From Pseudoalteromonas flavipulchra NCIMB 2033 = ATCC BAA-314 (GTDB lineage Bacteria; Pseudomonadota; Gammaproteobacteria; Enterobacterales; Alteromonadaceae), in the NCBI GenBank assembly GCA_000814665.1, contig JWIH01000020.1, positions 186,001 through 250,000 of the forward strand: a stretch of 64,000 nt of DNA, in the 5' to 3' direction. Below the pieces are notes generated by a model. It saw only the letters and a list, made by a program, of their open reading frames with translations. It was not told where the DNA came from and ran no database searches. This document shows, piece by piece, positions 26,318 through 35,599 of this stretch. The first letter of the stretch is position 1, and the number at the start of each line of letters is the position of its first letter. The translations under genes were made by a program, and so were the position numbers.

Positions 26318-26329
26318 ATTGGTATAACA
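26317..26329. repeat. Right 13-bp inverted repeat of the TIR cassette
   Basis: AATTGGTATAACA begins on the last base of the TIR stop codon and mirrors 25425-25437 exactly. GGTATAACA recurs in direct orientation at 26435-26443, just before zapE ends. Confidence 0.85.
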
Positions 26330-26448
26330 AGTGCAGTCAGCGGATTCTTTACACTCGCCGCTTCTGTAAGCGTTACCACCGTCGGCTCATAGCACATATG
26401 CGACTGTCAGATTATATGCAGTAGGGTAGCGCTAGGTATAACATGTAC

Positions 26449-27543
26449 CTAAAGGCCTTCAGGTTTAAGAGGCCAACTTTGCATTTCTGTCACTCGACTA
26501 ATGCAGCGAGCGAAAGCAAATGCCAGTTGTTCTCCTTGGTAAATTTGCTCAATCGGCGCATCTGCCAAAAAAACAACCAGTACTTTGGCTTCGTAACACT
26601 CATCGATAAGCGCAATCAGTCGTCTGGCCTCATCGTCGCCAATCCTAGGTTGCATTGAGTTATTTGGGCGGATATAGCCTTCCTCAGTTCCTTGTGCTAC
26701 ATCTTTATTCTCTGGAGTAACACCGAGTAGCGGTAACTCAGAGATAAAAATACAGCTAAATTGCTGTGCAAGCTCAATATAGTCATTGGTAGCGCGAGGG
26801 CTTGAGCAGATCTCCATAAAATCAAAACATACGACGCTTTCATTTGCGCCAAGCACGTTAATTAGACGATGATTAATCTCCAGGACGCCCGGTTTGAATA
26901 TGCCACCGGCATTAGTAAAGGCGTCCCAAAACGCTTGTTTATCGTTGACGAAGTAGTGGTTTGCCGTTGTACCTTTGCTAAATCGATGATCTGTCTCACC
27001 ACATACAGATATGACATCGCAGTGACTTATAAGCAGTGCTATCGTTGGCTCAAAGCGGTCTCTATGTAATCCATCTTTGTATAACTCGGTTGGATGACAA
27101 TTAGAGGTTGCAACTAAGGTCACGCCAGCTTCAAAAAGCGTTTCAAACAATCTCGCCATAATGATGGCATCACCGATATCAGTGACAAAAAATTCATCAA
27201 AGCACAGTACAGAAGTTTGCTCAGCCCAGTTTTGGGCGATCCGCTTTAAAGGATCTCTCACACCTTGAATTTGATTGAGTTCTTTATGTACCTGTTGCAT
27301 AAAGTGATGAAAGTGTAGGCGGGTTTTATCTGTGACGTCAGTGAATTCATAAAACCAATCCATCAGCATCGTCTTGCCACGACCAACTGGGCCATAAAAA
27401 TAGATGCCTTTATTCGAGTGACCACAAGCGAGTGATTGAGAAAGGGCATCTAAAGCTGAAATTGCAGCTCGCTGCGCTGCATCAGGAGTAAGATTTCCAC
27501 ATTCAATTTGTGCTTGGTAATGGCTAGAGATTGACATAGACAC
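26449..27543 (-). CDS. zapE: Cell division AFG1-like ATPase ZapE
   Basis: 364 residues, the usual length for ZapE, an AFG1-type P-loop ATPase that modulates FtsZ ring stability in E. coli under stress. Walker A GPVGRGKT is at residues 51-58; Walker B-like [15 protein letters not shown] and [22 protein letters not shown] follow, matching the AFG1 family. Ends close to the TIR cassette; a divergent CRP-family gene starts 48 bases upstream. Intact. Confidence 0.9.
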   Translation of the reverse strand: MSMSISSHYQAQIECGNLTPDAAQRAAISALDALSQSLACGHSNKGIYFYGPVGRGKTMLMDWFYEFTDVTDKTRLHFHHFMQQVHKELNQIQGVRDPLKRIAQNWAEQTSVLCFDEFFVTDIGDAIIMARLFETLFEAGVTLVATSNCHPTELYKDGLHRDRFEPTIALLISHCDVISVCGETDHRFSKGTTANHYFVNDKQAFWDAFTNAGGIFKPGVLEINHRLINVLGANESVVCFDFMEICSSPRATNDYIELAQQFSCIFISELPLLGVTPENKDVAQGTEEGYIRPNNSMQPRIGDDEARRLIALIDECYEAKVLVVFLADAPIEQIYQGEQLAFAFARCISRVTEMQSWPLKPEGL

Positions 27544-27590
27544 TGCAAATAGGAATAGTTAATCCGAATAATATCATAAAGCTAGAACTC

Positions 27591-28190
27591 ATGGATGCAC
27601 TAACAAGATTAAAACAAGCGGTAGACGCCTATTACCCGCTTTCTCAAGAAACCTGGTCCGCTATTGCTGCGATCACCAACATCAAATTACTCGCGAAAGA
27701 TGAGTGGCTTTACAAAGAAGGAGAATATCTGACTACTTTTGCATTTTTACATCAAGGGTTAGTTAGATTAGTTAACACCAATGCTGCTGGGCAGGAATAC
27801 AATAAGCGTTTTTTTGTGGCGGGGGAATTTCCTGGTGTAATGCACGCTTTGCACCGTGCAGAACCCGCTAATCAGGGGATCCAAGCCTTAGAACCGACTG
27901 AGGTTGTGCTAATTAATTTTAAGAAATTTAGAGCACTGCTGATGGATAATCCGGAATTAATGCGATTTCAAATACTGTATCTTGAAAAGAACTGGTTGTT
28001 AGAAAAGGATAAGCGAGAGCTTTATATGGTGCAGTTAGATGCCACGGAGCGCTATCTTGCATTTTTAAAAGAGCAGCCAGAACTTGCTGAGCGTGTACCG
28101 CAATACCATTTGGCGTCACACCTTGGGATCACTCCTACACAGTTAAGCCGAATTAGAAAATCGTTAAAAAATTCTGGCTCGTTTACATAG
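27591..28190 (+). CDS. CRP/FNR-family transcriptional regulator
   Basis: 199 residues: an N-terminal cyclic-nucleotide-binding-like beta barrel (about 30-125, [21 protein letters not shown]) and a short C-terminal helix-turn-helix ([19 protein letters not shown]). The small size and form resemble the Crp-like regulators that often sit beside the gene they control, and the nitroreductase gene starts 61 bases downstream. No FNR cysteine cluster is present. Ligand unknown. Confidence 0.85.
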   Translation: MDALTRLKQAVDAYYPLSQETWSAIAAITNIKLLAKDEWLYKEGEYLTTFAFLHQGLVRLVNTNAAGQEYNKRFFVAGEFPGVMHALHRAEPANQGIQALEPTEVVLINFKKFRALLMDNPELMRFQILYLEKNWLLEKDKRELYMVQLDATERYLAFLKEQPELAERVPQYHLASHLGITPTQLSRIRKSLKNSGSFT

Positions 28191-28250
28191 GTAAATGAGT
28201 CAAGCTCTTCACCTTGTTAAAGTTGCCTTACACATAATGGAGAGCAACTT

Positions 28251-28886
28251 ATGAATACATCACAACTAGAATCGTTATTGAATTGGCGTTACGCCGTCCG
28301 CAAATTTTCTGAGCAAACCATTGCGCAAGACAAAGTCGATAAGTTAATCGAACTAACGGGGTTGAGTGCTTCAGCATTTGGCTTACAGCCTTATAAGATT
28401 ATTCAAATATCCAAGCAATCGATAAAAAAAGCATTACTACCGCATTCGTATGGACAACAAAAAGTGCTTGATAATAGTCATCTATTAGTTTTTGCTGCGG
28501 ATATGTCACCTATTGATAGTCAAGTAGAGCGCTACATTCAAGACTTTAAGGCGAATCGAAATCTTGATGAGCTTATCTATGCACAGATGGAATCGGGTAT
28601 GAAAGACGCGCTACACACCATGGACTGTGTGTCTCAATATAGCTGGTGTTCTGAGCAGGCTCACTTGGCCCTCGGTACATTACTGCTGGTAGCCGCCAGT
28701 ATGGAAATTGATGTTTGCCCAATGACCGGTATCGATAAGGTTGCCTACGATGACGTATTGGGTCTTTCATCCTTAAACTTACGCACGGTATTAATTGCGC
28801 CAATTGGCATTCGTGACAGTACGGATGTGAACGCGAATACAAGCAAAGTAAGGAAATCGAGAGACTTGCTGCATATTGAGGTGTGA
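28251..28886 (+). CDS. Nitroreductase-family FMN oxidoreductase
   Basis: 211 residues of the NfsB-like nitroreductase fold: N-terminal WRYAVRKFSEQ (phosphate-binding RRS/RKF region), GLQPYKI, and a C-terminal CPMTGIDKVAYDDVLG region with RTVLIAPIG. Such enzymes use NAD(P)H and FMN to reduce nitro compounds or quinones. Probably in an operon with the YdcZ-like gene, which begins three bases after its stop, and behind a CRP-family regulator. AGAG upstream of the ATG at 28251. Confidence 0.88.
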   Translation: MNTSQLESLLNWRYAVRKFSEQTIAQDKVDKLIELTGLSASAFGLQPYKIIQISKQSIKKALLPHSYGQQKVLDNSHLLVFAADMSPIDSQVERYIQDFKANRNLDELIYAQMESGMKDALHTMDCVSQYSWCSEQAHLALGTLLLVAASMEIDVCPMTGIDKVAYDDVLGLSSLNLRTVLIAPIGIRDSTDVNANTSKVRKSRDLLHIEV

Positions 28887-28888
28887 CG

Positions 28889-29338
28889 ATGATTTTTGCC
28901 ATATTAGCTGTTTTTGCAGGCGGTGCAATCGCGGTGCAGGCAAGCATGAACGCACAGCTTGGCGGTTTATTAAAAAGTCCGATATTAGCAGCAGGAGTGG
29001 CGTTTACTGTCAGCGCATTTTATGCCTTTATTGCCTTTCGGGTATCTGATAACGTGCTGCCAGCAACCTCAGAGCTAAAAGCGGTGCCTTGGTACTTGTG
29101 GTGTTTAGGTGGGGTGCTAAGTGCAACAGGGGTGGGACTCTGTTATTTTTTAATTCCTAAAATGGGTATAGGTAACCTAATGGCTTATTACTTGTGTGGT
29201 CAAATGGTGGTAGCTATGGTGATCGGTCAGCTTGGTCTCTTTGGTGTACCCTATACGCCTATTAACCTGCAAAAAGTCGTGGGCGTGATCGCTGTGCTGA
29301 CCGGTATTGTACTTATTAACGTTAATCGTTCAGGCTAG
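28889..29338 (+). CDS. YdcZ/DUF606-family membrane protein (DMT superfamily)
   Basis: 149 residues with about five membrane helices, beginning MIFAILAVFAGGAIAVQASMNAQLG, the hallmark of the YdcZ (PF04657) half-transporters. They form dimers or pairs equivalent to one EamA transporter. Start ATG 28889 after GAGGTG. Follows the nitroreductase gene by two bases and so is cotranscribed; substrate unknown. Confidence 0.85.
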   Translation: MIFAILAVFAGGAIAVQASMNAQLGGLLKSPILAAGVAFTVSAFYAFIAFRVSDNVLPATSELKAVPWYLWCLGGVLSATGVGLCYFLIPKMGIGNLMAYYLCGQMVVAMVIGQLGLFGVPYTPINLQKVVGVIAVLTGIVLINVNRSG

Positions 29339-29952
29339 AACTCAGCCATTTCTAAGGCTTTGCTAATAGCTGGTGTTGCCGAAATTTGACGATAATAGCG
29401 GCGTAAATTCTTAAGCGAAGGCGTTTTTTCTAAAAATGTCTTCGCACGCTCACAAAGCATAAATAAATAGCTGTCGCACAGCGTAAATTGATTTGCAAAC
29501 AGGTAATGATTGTCTGCAAGTAAGGTATCAATAATACCAAACCCTTCTTCTAGTCGACCTTGCTGCGAGCGAATAAGGTCGTCATACATCAAAGCACTTT
29601 GTGTGTGTCGTTCTGGGTAGGTATACATCAATAAGTCGCTGTGAATAGAAGCGCTCATAAAATGCATCCATTGCAGGCACTGTGATTTTAGTTTTAGCTC
29701 AGTTGGGATAAGTTGCTTGTCGATGTGCTTTTCAGCAAGGTACTGAGAGATTGCAGCGCTTTCAAATAAGGTAAAGTCATCATCAACGAGGGCAGGTACT
29801 TGTCCGGCTGGGCTTAGTGTTAAGTATTGTGTACTACGGTTGGCGTTTTTTTTGATATCCACCAGTTCAAGTTGATAAGGCTCACCAATGAGTTCTAATA
29901 AAATATGAGGCGCAAGGCTCGCACTTTGTGGATAGTAAAAGAGTGTATACAT
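29335..29952 (-). CDS. Glutathione S-transferase family protein
   Basis: 205 residues: thioredoxin-like N-domain (1-80, with GQVPALVDDDFTLFESAAISQYLAEKH, the glutathione-binding P-S/A motif) and all-helical C-domain (88-205). Opens with MYTLFYYPQSASLAPHILLE, giving Tyr/Ser candidates for glutathione activation. Role in detoxification is assumed. Its 3' end overlaps the end of the YdcZ gene by four bases. Confidence 0.9.
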   Translation of the reverse strand: MYTLFYYPQSASLAPHILLELIGEPYQLELVDIKKNANRSTQYLTLSPAGQVPALVDDDFTLFESAAISQYLAEKHIDKQLIPTELKLKSQCLQWMHFMSASIHSDLLMYTYPERHTQSALMYDDLIRSQQGRLEEGFGIIDTLLADNHYLFANQFTLCDSYLFMLCERAKTFLEKTPSLKNLRRYYRQISATPAISKALEMAEF

Positions 29953-30029
29953 AATTCACCTAATGTTAGCTCACGTGTATCACTCAGGAACAGGGCATAA
30001 AATAACAGTGATCACGTGAAGTTAGTTTA

Positions 30030-30062
30030 ATACCAATGTAATAATTGCAAGGTTATTGGTAT
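30030..30062. repeat. Short ATACCAAT hairpin element
   Basis: ATACCAAT (30030-30037) and ATTGGTAT (30055-30062) are exact inverses 17 bases apart. It looks like a minimal relative of the MITE-like elements sharing the ATACCAATT end motif. Confidence 0.55.
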
Positions 30063-30127
30063 CCAAAATCGGCTCCTTCTTCGCTGTCTCCTATTCAACC
30101 TTAGGTGAGGGTTGAGGTTTTCACAAA

Positions 30128-30154
30128 TAAAAATGCCAGCAAATGCTGGCATTT
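30128..30154 (-). terminator. Rho-independent terminator of the AbgT-family gene
   Basis: Stem AAATGCCAGC (30131-30140) / GCTGGCATTT (30145-30154), then a T run on the minus strand. It lies just past the transporter stop. Confidence 0.88.
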
Positions 30155-30174
30155 AGATAATTTTAAAATATTAG

Positions 30175-31779
30175 CTACGGATTGTAGTAGATAGGAGAGT
30201 TAGGTCCAACTGGTAGACCAAAGCCAAATACCCACACGTAGAATAGTGCTACCCAGCCGATAAAGAAGAACATGCTGTACGGCAACATTGTGGCCACTAG
30301 TGTACCTATACCCATGTCTTTTTTGTATTTCGTCGCAACCGCTAATATCAAACCAAAGTAACTCATCATCGGGGTGATAAGGTTAGTAACTGAATCACCA
30401 ATACGGTACGCTGCTTGAATGGTTTCTGGCGCATAGCCGATAAGCATTAGCATTGGAACAAATATCGGTGCAGTGACAGCCCATTGAGCTGATGATGAAC
30501 CAAGGCTTAGGTTCACGAGTGCACACATGAATATAAACAGTACGAATACTTCAGGGCCAGTTAGGTTTAGCGCCTGTAACAGTGCTGCACCATTTATCGC
30601 AAGGATAGTACCTAGGTTTGTCCATTTAAAGAATGCAACAAACTGAGCGGCAAAGAATACCAACACGATATACATGCCCATCGAGCTCATGCTTTTACTC
30701 ATTGCATCAATAATATCGCGGTCATTTTTCATGGTACCAACCACACGGCCGTACACAAAACCCGGAATAGCAAAAGTAACAAAGATAAATACCACGATCC
30801 CTTTTAAAAATGGTGAGCCTGCCACTTCGCCTGTTACCGGATGACGTAAAATACCATCTTCAGGCACTATGGTTAAGGCAAGTAGAATACTTACTACGAG
30901 TAGTGATACGCCCGCCCATTTGAGGCCTGATTTTTCTTTTGCAGAAAGTTTCTCAATATTGTTTTCACTTAAATCAACGCTGGCTTCTTTAGGGTCGTAT
31001 TTCCCTAAACGTGGCTCTACGATTTTCTCGGTGACTAAGGTTCCCACGATGGCAATTAGGAATACTGAAATCATCATGAAGTACCAATTCGCTTCAGGGC
31101 CCACTTGGTAAGTTGGATCAATCATCTGCGCAGCAGGCGTCGTAATCCCCGCCAATAGCGGATCTATGGTGCCAAGTAACAGGTTTGCGCTGTAGCCACC
31201 AGATACGCCAGCAAATGCAGCAGCTAAGCCGGCAAGTGGGTGTCTACCAAGGCTATGGAAAATCATTGCGGCAAGCGGAATAAGTACAACGTAGCCAAGT
31301 TCTGATGCGGTATTAGACAAGATAGCAGCAAATACGATCATAAAGGTAACAAGGCGTTTTGAAGCGCCCATTACCATGCCGCGCATTGCAGCCGATAGCA
31401 TGCCAGAGTGTTCTGCAACACTAACCCCTAGTAATGCAACAAGTACAGTGCCAAGTGGTGCAAAACCAGTAAAGTTAGTTACAAGACCTGTCACAATGCG
31501 TTGCAAACCCTCTGCACTCATTAAGCTTACTACTTCAATGACACCATCGGGGTCGCGACCTGCGGAGCCTTCTGGGCGAGGATCGATGGCAGATAGCCCC
31601 ATCCAATCGGCAATACCACTAAATAACACGATGGCGATACAAAACATTGCAAACAAAGTAATAGGGTGGGGAAGCATATTCCCTAAGAACTCAACAGTTG
31701 CCAAGAAGCGATTAAATAATCCCCCTTTTTGCCCCTGTTGGTCCTGACTATCAGCTTGCGTCTCTACAGCATTTGACAT
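30175..31779 (-). CDS. AbgT-family transporter
   Basis: 534 residues from the ATG giving MSNAVETQADSQ; the frame is open 20 codons farther, but that part is not family-like. About 13 membrane segments of the AbgT/YdaH family (NLSLGSSSAQWAVTAPIFVPM, SNTASELGYVVLIPLAAMIFHSLGRHPLAGLAAAFAG). Family members import p-aminobenzoyl-glutamate or export sulfonamides. Monocistronic, with terminator at 30128. Direction and substrate cannot be set from sequence. Confidence 0.9.
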   Translation of the reverse strand: MSNAVETQADSQDQQGQKGGLFNRFLATVEFLGNMLPHPITLFAMFCIAIVLFSGIADWMGLSAIDPRPEGSAGRDPDGVIEVVSLMSAEGLQRIVTGLVTNFTGFAPLGTVLVALLGVSVAEHSGMLSAAMRGMVMGASKRLVTFMIVFAAILSNTASELGYVVLIPLAAMIFHSLGRHPLAGLAAAFAGVSGGYSANLLLGTIDPLLAGITTPAAQMIDPTYQVGPEANWYFMMISVFLIAIVGTLVTEKIVEPRLGKYDPKEASVDLSENNIEKLSAKEKSGLKWAGVSLLVVSILLALTIVPEDGILRHPVTGEVAGSPFLKGIVVFIFVTFAIPGFVYGRVVGTMKNDRDIIDAMSKSMSSMGMYIVLVFFAAQFVAFFKWTNLGTILAINGAALLQALNLTGPEVFVLFIFMCALVNLSLGSSSAQWAVTAPIFVPMLMLIGYAPETIQAAYRIGDSVTNLITPMMSYFGLILAVATKYKKDMGIGTLVATMLPYSMFFFIGWVALFYVWVFGFGLPVGPNSPIYYNP

Positions 31780-31903
31780 AGCTAAATTCTCAGTTCCAAA
31801 AAATGGCGCAACCTTAGCATTTTTTTTACATGAGGTCATGCTTAAGCGGCTATTTGTCCTCTTTCTGGGTTGAAAGGCGGAACATTGTGCAAAAACAAAT
31901 CAG

Positions 31904-33382
31904 TTAGAATAGTTTTAACTGATTTTTATCAGAACTTGCTTGTTTTTTGCGCCCACGACTTGAGCGACGCCTTGAAGCGTGAGTGTGAAGCACTCTACCT
32001 GTTTCATCTTTATCTAGATGTTGTTTATAAAATGCAGAGATTTTTTCACGGGCAATTTTTGCTGCGTCATCGGGTAATATGGCAGGGCGCTGATATTGGT
32101 CTTCTTTTAAGCCAGTATAAAGCCAAGGCGTATGCAAGTAATGCGTTGGAACGTGATTGAGCTCAGGAATGTAGCGGCGAATAAAGTGACCTTCTGGATC
32201 ATATTTTTGCCCCTGCGTTATGGGGTTATAGATGCGAAACGGATTTATCCCAGTAGTGCCTGACTGCATTTGTACCTGAGGATAGTGGATCCCAGGTTCA
32301 TAATCGATAAATAGAGTGGCAAGTCTTGCTGCTGGTTGTTGCCAATCAAGCCACAGATGATAGCTTGAAAACGCCATCAACATGGCGCGCATGCGAAAGT
32401 TTATCCAGCCTGTGGTGATCAGCATTCGCATACAGGCATCAATAAAGGGGACTCCCGTGTTACCGTGAGCCCAAAGTTCATGACGTTGGTGACTAAATTC
32501 ACTCGCACGCATAGCAATTAGGGATGCATGCACTGCACGCTCAGCATAAAGCGGTTCTGATTCGAGCTTTTGCACAAAGTGGCTATGCCAGTAAAGCCGT
32601 GATAAAAAACTGCTCTTATTGCGTTTTGAGTCAACATTTAAAGCAAGGGTTTGTTGTAAAACATCCCTGAGGCTTAGCACGCCATAGGCCAAATACGGAC
32701 TGAGTCTGGAGCTACTGTTCACAGCTTTTACCGGGCTTGAGATACCAAATAAATAGTTGTCTATCCTATGATTAAAAAAGCTATTCAAGGTTTGCTGTGC
32801 GGCTTTGAGTCCACCTAATTGTGGCTTTGGCGCTGAGTTGCTGTCATTCCCAAGGTAATCATTTAAGAGTGCAATACCACTATGCTGTTGCAGCAGAGGA
32901 TTAATTTTTGAAGGGGTTGGTAGACAGTCGCTTTGCAGCCAGTCTTCGGCTTGCTGTTGCCACTTATCACGATTCACTTTTCCCCTGAATACGGCTTGTT
33001 GGCGATATTCTTCATACGTTACGTGTCTTTCTTTGCACCAGGCAATAACACGCAAATCGCGCTCAAATGTCCATGTATTCCCCGTTTCTTGATGGCAATA
33101 AAGGGTAGCTATCGCGATGTGTTGATGGATCTTTTCTAATATTTCAATGATATCGCCCTGGCGAATCGTCAGCGTGCCACCTAAAAGCTGCAGCTGCTCA
33201 GCAAGGCTTAGCAGCGACTCTTTTACAAATTGAAATTGTCTTTCGCTGGTATCGGGGAGTTGCCAATATTCGGGCTCAACAACATACAATATTAGGGTTG
33301 GTCTGCCATTATTACACGCTTCGTAAAGTGGTCTATGGTCGAACACTCTTAAGTCACGTTTGAGCCAAACGAGATTAATCAT
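31904..33382 (-). CDS. Cryptochrome/deoxyribodipyrimidine photolyase family protein
   Basis: 492 residues: N-terminal photolyase alpha/beta domain (about 1-130, LVWLKRDLRVFDHRPLYEA) and FAD-binding helical domain (about 190-470, with SRLSPYLAYGVLS, FIDACMRMLITTGWINFRMRAMLMAF and GIHYPQVQMQSGTTGINPFRIYNP). It has the WxNFRMR segment of the photolyase core. Repairs UV-made pyrimidine dimers or acts as a light sensor; class is uncertain. Its start overlaps the end of the upstream small gene by eight bases. Confidence 0.87.
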   Translation of the reverse strand: MINLVWLKRDLRVFDHRPLYEACNNGRPTLILYVVEPEYWQLPDTSERQFQFVKESLLSLAEQLQLLGGTLTIRQGDIIEILEKIHQHIAIATLYCHQETGNTWTFERDLRVIAWCKERHVTYEEYRQQAVFRGKVNRDKWQQQAEDWLQSDCLPTPSKINPLLQQHSGIALLNDYLGNDSNSAPKPQLGGLKAAQQTLNSFFNHRIDNYLFGISSPVKAVNSSSRLSPYLAYGVLSLRDVLQQTLALNVDSKRNKSSFLSRLYWHSHFVQKLESEPLYAERAVHASLIAMRASEFSHQRHELWAHGNTGVPFIDACMRMLITTGWINFRMRAMLMAFSSYHLWLDWQQPAARLATLFIDYEPGIHYPQVQMQSGTTGINPFRIYNPITQGQKYDPEGHFIRRYIPELNHVPTHYLHTPWLYTGLKEDQYQRPAILPDDAAKIAREKISAFYKQHLDKDETGRVLHTHASRRRSSRGRKKQASSDKNQLKLF

Positions 33383-33704
33383 CTAACACCCCCTTAAACA
33401 ATAAAGGGTAACGGCGTAGGCGTTTGCCGATGTAGTCGTCGGCGAGGAGCTGCTGGCATATTCGCTCTACGTCATCGTCCACTGCAAACACCCAATCAAA
33501 GCGTTCGATGGCGAGCAAAAAGCCACGTTTTAAATAGCGTTGCTGGCGAAATTCATCGCAGTTCTGTTTGATTATCTTGAGTTTATTTGGATTTTCCCTG
33601 AGCGCTTCGACGACCTTACTTACATATGCGCGGGTTTGTTTGCTTTCAGGGTGGGGACGTCTAACGCGACGTCCTCGGTTGGTATTTGGATATAAGCTAC
33701 TCAT
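33375..33704 (-). CDS. Small basic protein of unknown function
   Basis: 109 residues, basic, rich in Arg/Lys (NTNRGRRVRRPHPESKQTRA, then helices). No signal peptide or known motif. It overlaps the photolyase start by eight bases and the DUF3081-like gene end by eight bases, so the three are one transcript and it is probably real. Function unknown; proximity suggests some link with light or DNA damage, which is only context. Confidence 0.65.
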   Translation of the reverse strand: MSSLYPNTNRGRRVRRPHPESKQTRAYVSKVVEALRENPNKLKIIKQNCDEFRQQRYLKRGFLLAIERFDWVFAVDDDVERICQQLLADDYIGKRLRRYPLLFKGVLDD

Positions 33705-33960
33705 TCGCCTCTTTAAAAATGTAATCTAGCTTCTTAATGAAATCGTCTTTGTGCTTATCTTGTTCATAATCCAAGTGATAAGTATTATGAAACCCAGAGC
33801 GCAGTAACACGCCACTGCCTTGCAGGTATATGGTGTAACCATCTGGATCTGAATAGGCCACTATGCCCTCATAGCGTTTACCTTCTTCGGTTACTTCACC
33901 GTGATTTTGAATATGCTCGAACACCGTTAACAAGAACTTGCTATCTAATTCATTTTTCAT
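33697..33960 (-). CDS. DUF3081-like small protein
   Basis: 87 residues with the pattern KNELDSKFLLTVFEHIQNHG then DGYTIYLQGSGVLLRSGFHNTYHLDY and an acidic C-terminus, which resembles DUF3081 proteins of Alteromonadales and Vibrio. No known function. First gene of a three-gene overlapping set leading into the photolyase. Confidence 0.6.
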   Translation of the reverse strand: MKNELDSKFLLTVFEHIQNHGEVTEEGKRYEGIVAYSDPDGYTIYLQGSGVLLRSGFHNTYHLDYEQDKHKDDFIKKLDYIFKEANE

Positions 33961-34004
33961 TGTTCACCTCGATACTTGGAATACGCTTTCACTGTGATAG
34001 CCGA

Positions 34005-34544
34005 TCACTTAACTAACGCTGAAATTGCCTTAAATTGCTCATTCTTGGCCGATTTTAGCCACTGAAATAAAATAGACTCTAAAGCCAAAAAGCGTGCGCC
34101 ATCTGCCTGCATCTGCATTAGCGCCCAATCTGTGTGTTTTGGATTACGTGAGCAAATACCATCGGCAACTATCACCACGTTGAAATTGTCCGCAAGCAGG
34201 TCATTGACGGTTTGTTGTACACAGATATGACTTTCGAGGCCAACCACGACGATGGTGTCGCGTTTATATTCTTGAATAGCTTGCTTGCAAGATTCAACAT
34301 GGTAAGCACTAAACGCGGTTTTTTCGATAACCGGAAGATTAAATTCAAGTAAACTCGGTGCTGTATGGCCAAGCCCTTTGGGATATTGCTCAAAAATCAG
34401 TGCAGGAACAGACAAATGTTCTGCAGCTTGTAGCAGGGTGGTTACTTGGCGCTCAATATCGCCAAATACCTCAATATGAGGACGAAATTTTTCTTGAATA
34501 TCGATCACCAAGATCATGCTGTCCGAAGGTATCAAATTCATCAT
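34005..34544 (-). CDS. Isochorismatase-family cysteine hydrolase (YcaC-like)
   Basis: 179 residues with the family triad: Asp in VIDIQEKF, Lys in EKTAFSAY, Cys in GLESHICVQQTV. YcaC-type members are small cytoplasmic hydrolases of unknown natural substrate. Ends ahead of the DUF3081-like gene and starts divergently from rnz. Intact. Confidence 0.88.
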   Translation of the reverse strand: MMNLIPSDSMILVIDIQEKFRPHIEVFGDIERQVTTLLQAAEHLSVPALIFEQYPKGLGHTAPSLLEFNLPVIEKTAFSAYHVESCKQAIQEYKRDTIVVVGLESHICVQQTVNDLLADNFNVVIVADGICSRNPKHTDWALMQMQADGARFLALESILFQWLKSAKNEQFKAISALVK

Positions 34545-34645
34545 CTTCTCCTTAGAGATTACGTTGCAAGGCGAGCACGCGCTTCGCTATTACGTTATTT
34601 ATTCGTTACAATGGTATACCCACTTAAAAAGTAAACGGTTTTGGC

Positions 34646-35599
34646 GTGAAAGTACATTTTCTTGGCACTTCTTCAGGTAGCCCATCTAAGCAACGTAATA
34701 TGTCGGCAGCGGCAGTAAGCTTTGAAAATACCAAAGCCTGGGTACTAATTGACTGCGCCGAAGCGACCCAGCATGCGCTGCTGCACAGTGAGTTAACCCT
34801 ATACCATCTCGAAGCGATTTGTATTACCCATCTTCATGGGGATCATTGCTATGGATTACCCGGACTTATTTCATCCATGGCATTAAACTCTCGCAAAGCG
34901 CCGCTAAAATTAATTGCGCCGAGGGCCGTTATTCAGTTTGTGCAAAGCTGTTTTACACTGACAGAGGTGAGGCTAAGTTTTGACTTAATCACCATCGCCC
35001 TTGAAGAAATAAACGATAAGCTACCGCTTGAATGTTGCGATATCGAAACCATAGCGCTACAACACAGAGTGCCCAGTGTTGGCTATAAGCTCACTGAAAA
35101 GTGCATTCCTCGCAAGTTAAAAATAGATAAACTTCAGCAAGATGGCATTGCGTCTGGCGGCCACTACAACCTGTTGCAAAAGGGCCAAGACGTAGAATAC
35201 CAAGGCCGACTTTTAATCTCAGATGACTACAGTTTTTATAGTTGGCAACCTCGAGTTGCAATAATTTGTGGTGATAACGAAAAGCCCGGCTTGCTATCGC
35301 AGATGATAAAAGGGGTCGATTTACTTGTTCATGAAGCTACCTTTACCGCTGCTGATCTTCATAAAGTGGGATTTCATACAGGACATAGCGATGCCAAGCG
35401 CATCGCTCAATTTGCACAACTACATCAAGTACCCATGCTCGTGCTCACTCACTTTAGCGTGCGCTATCATGGCGAGGGCATGCTGCAGCCCCTTATTGAA
35501 GAGGCCAAGTTGCACTTTAGCAATGCACTCATCATTGCAGAGGATGGCCTAATTGTAGACATTCCAAAGCAAAAGCAAGTTGAGTGTGCAACTGCTTAG
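34646..35599 (+). CDS. rnz: Ribonuclease Z
   Basis: 317 residues. Metallo-beta-lactamase nuclease that trims the 3' trailers of tRNA precursors. The zinc motif THLHGDH is at residues 61-67, and the later HTGHSDAKRIAQF and VLTHFSVRY contain the remaining histidines of RNase Z. The N-terminus MKVHFLGTSSGSPSKQRNMSA is typical for the bacterial short form. Start at 34646. It ends convergently with the DUF2252 gene, overlapping by four bases. Confidence 0.88.
   Translation: MKVHFLGTSSGSPSKQRNMSAAAVSFENTKAWVLIDCAEATQHALLHSELTLYHLEAICITHLHGDHCYGLPGLISSMALNSRKAPLKLIAPRAVIQFVQSCFTLTEVRLSFDLITIALEEINDKLPLECCDIETIALQHRVPSVGYKLTEKCIPRKLKIDKLQQDGIASGGHYNLLQKGQDVEYQGRLLISDDYSFYSWQPRVAIICGDNEKPGLLSQMIKGVDLLVHEATFTAADLHKVGFHTGHSDAKRIAQFAQLHQVPMLVLTHFSVRYHGEGMLQPLIEEAKLHFSNALIIAEDGLIVDIPKQKQVECATA

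Noticed and set aside
26317..26443. Integron attC site after the TIR gene (starts GTATAACAAGTGC)
   Set aside because: The left side looks like an attC start, but no matching GTTRRRY core follows within the right distance and no integrase or other cassettes are nearby.
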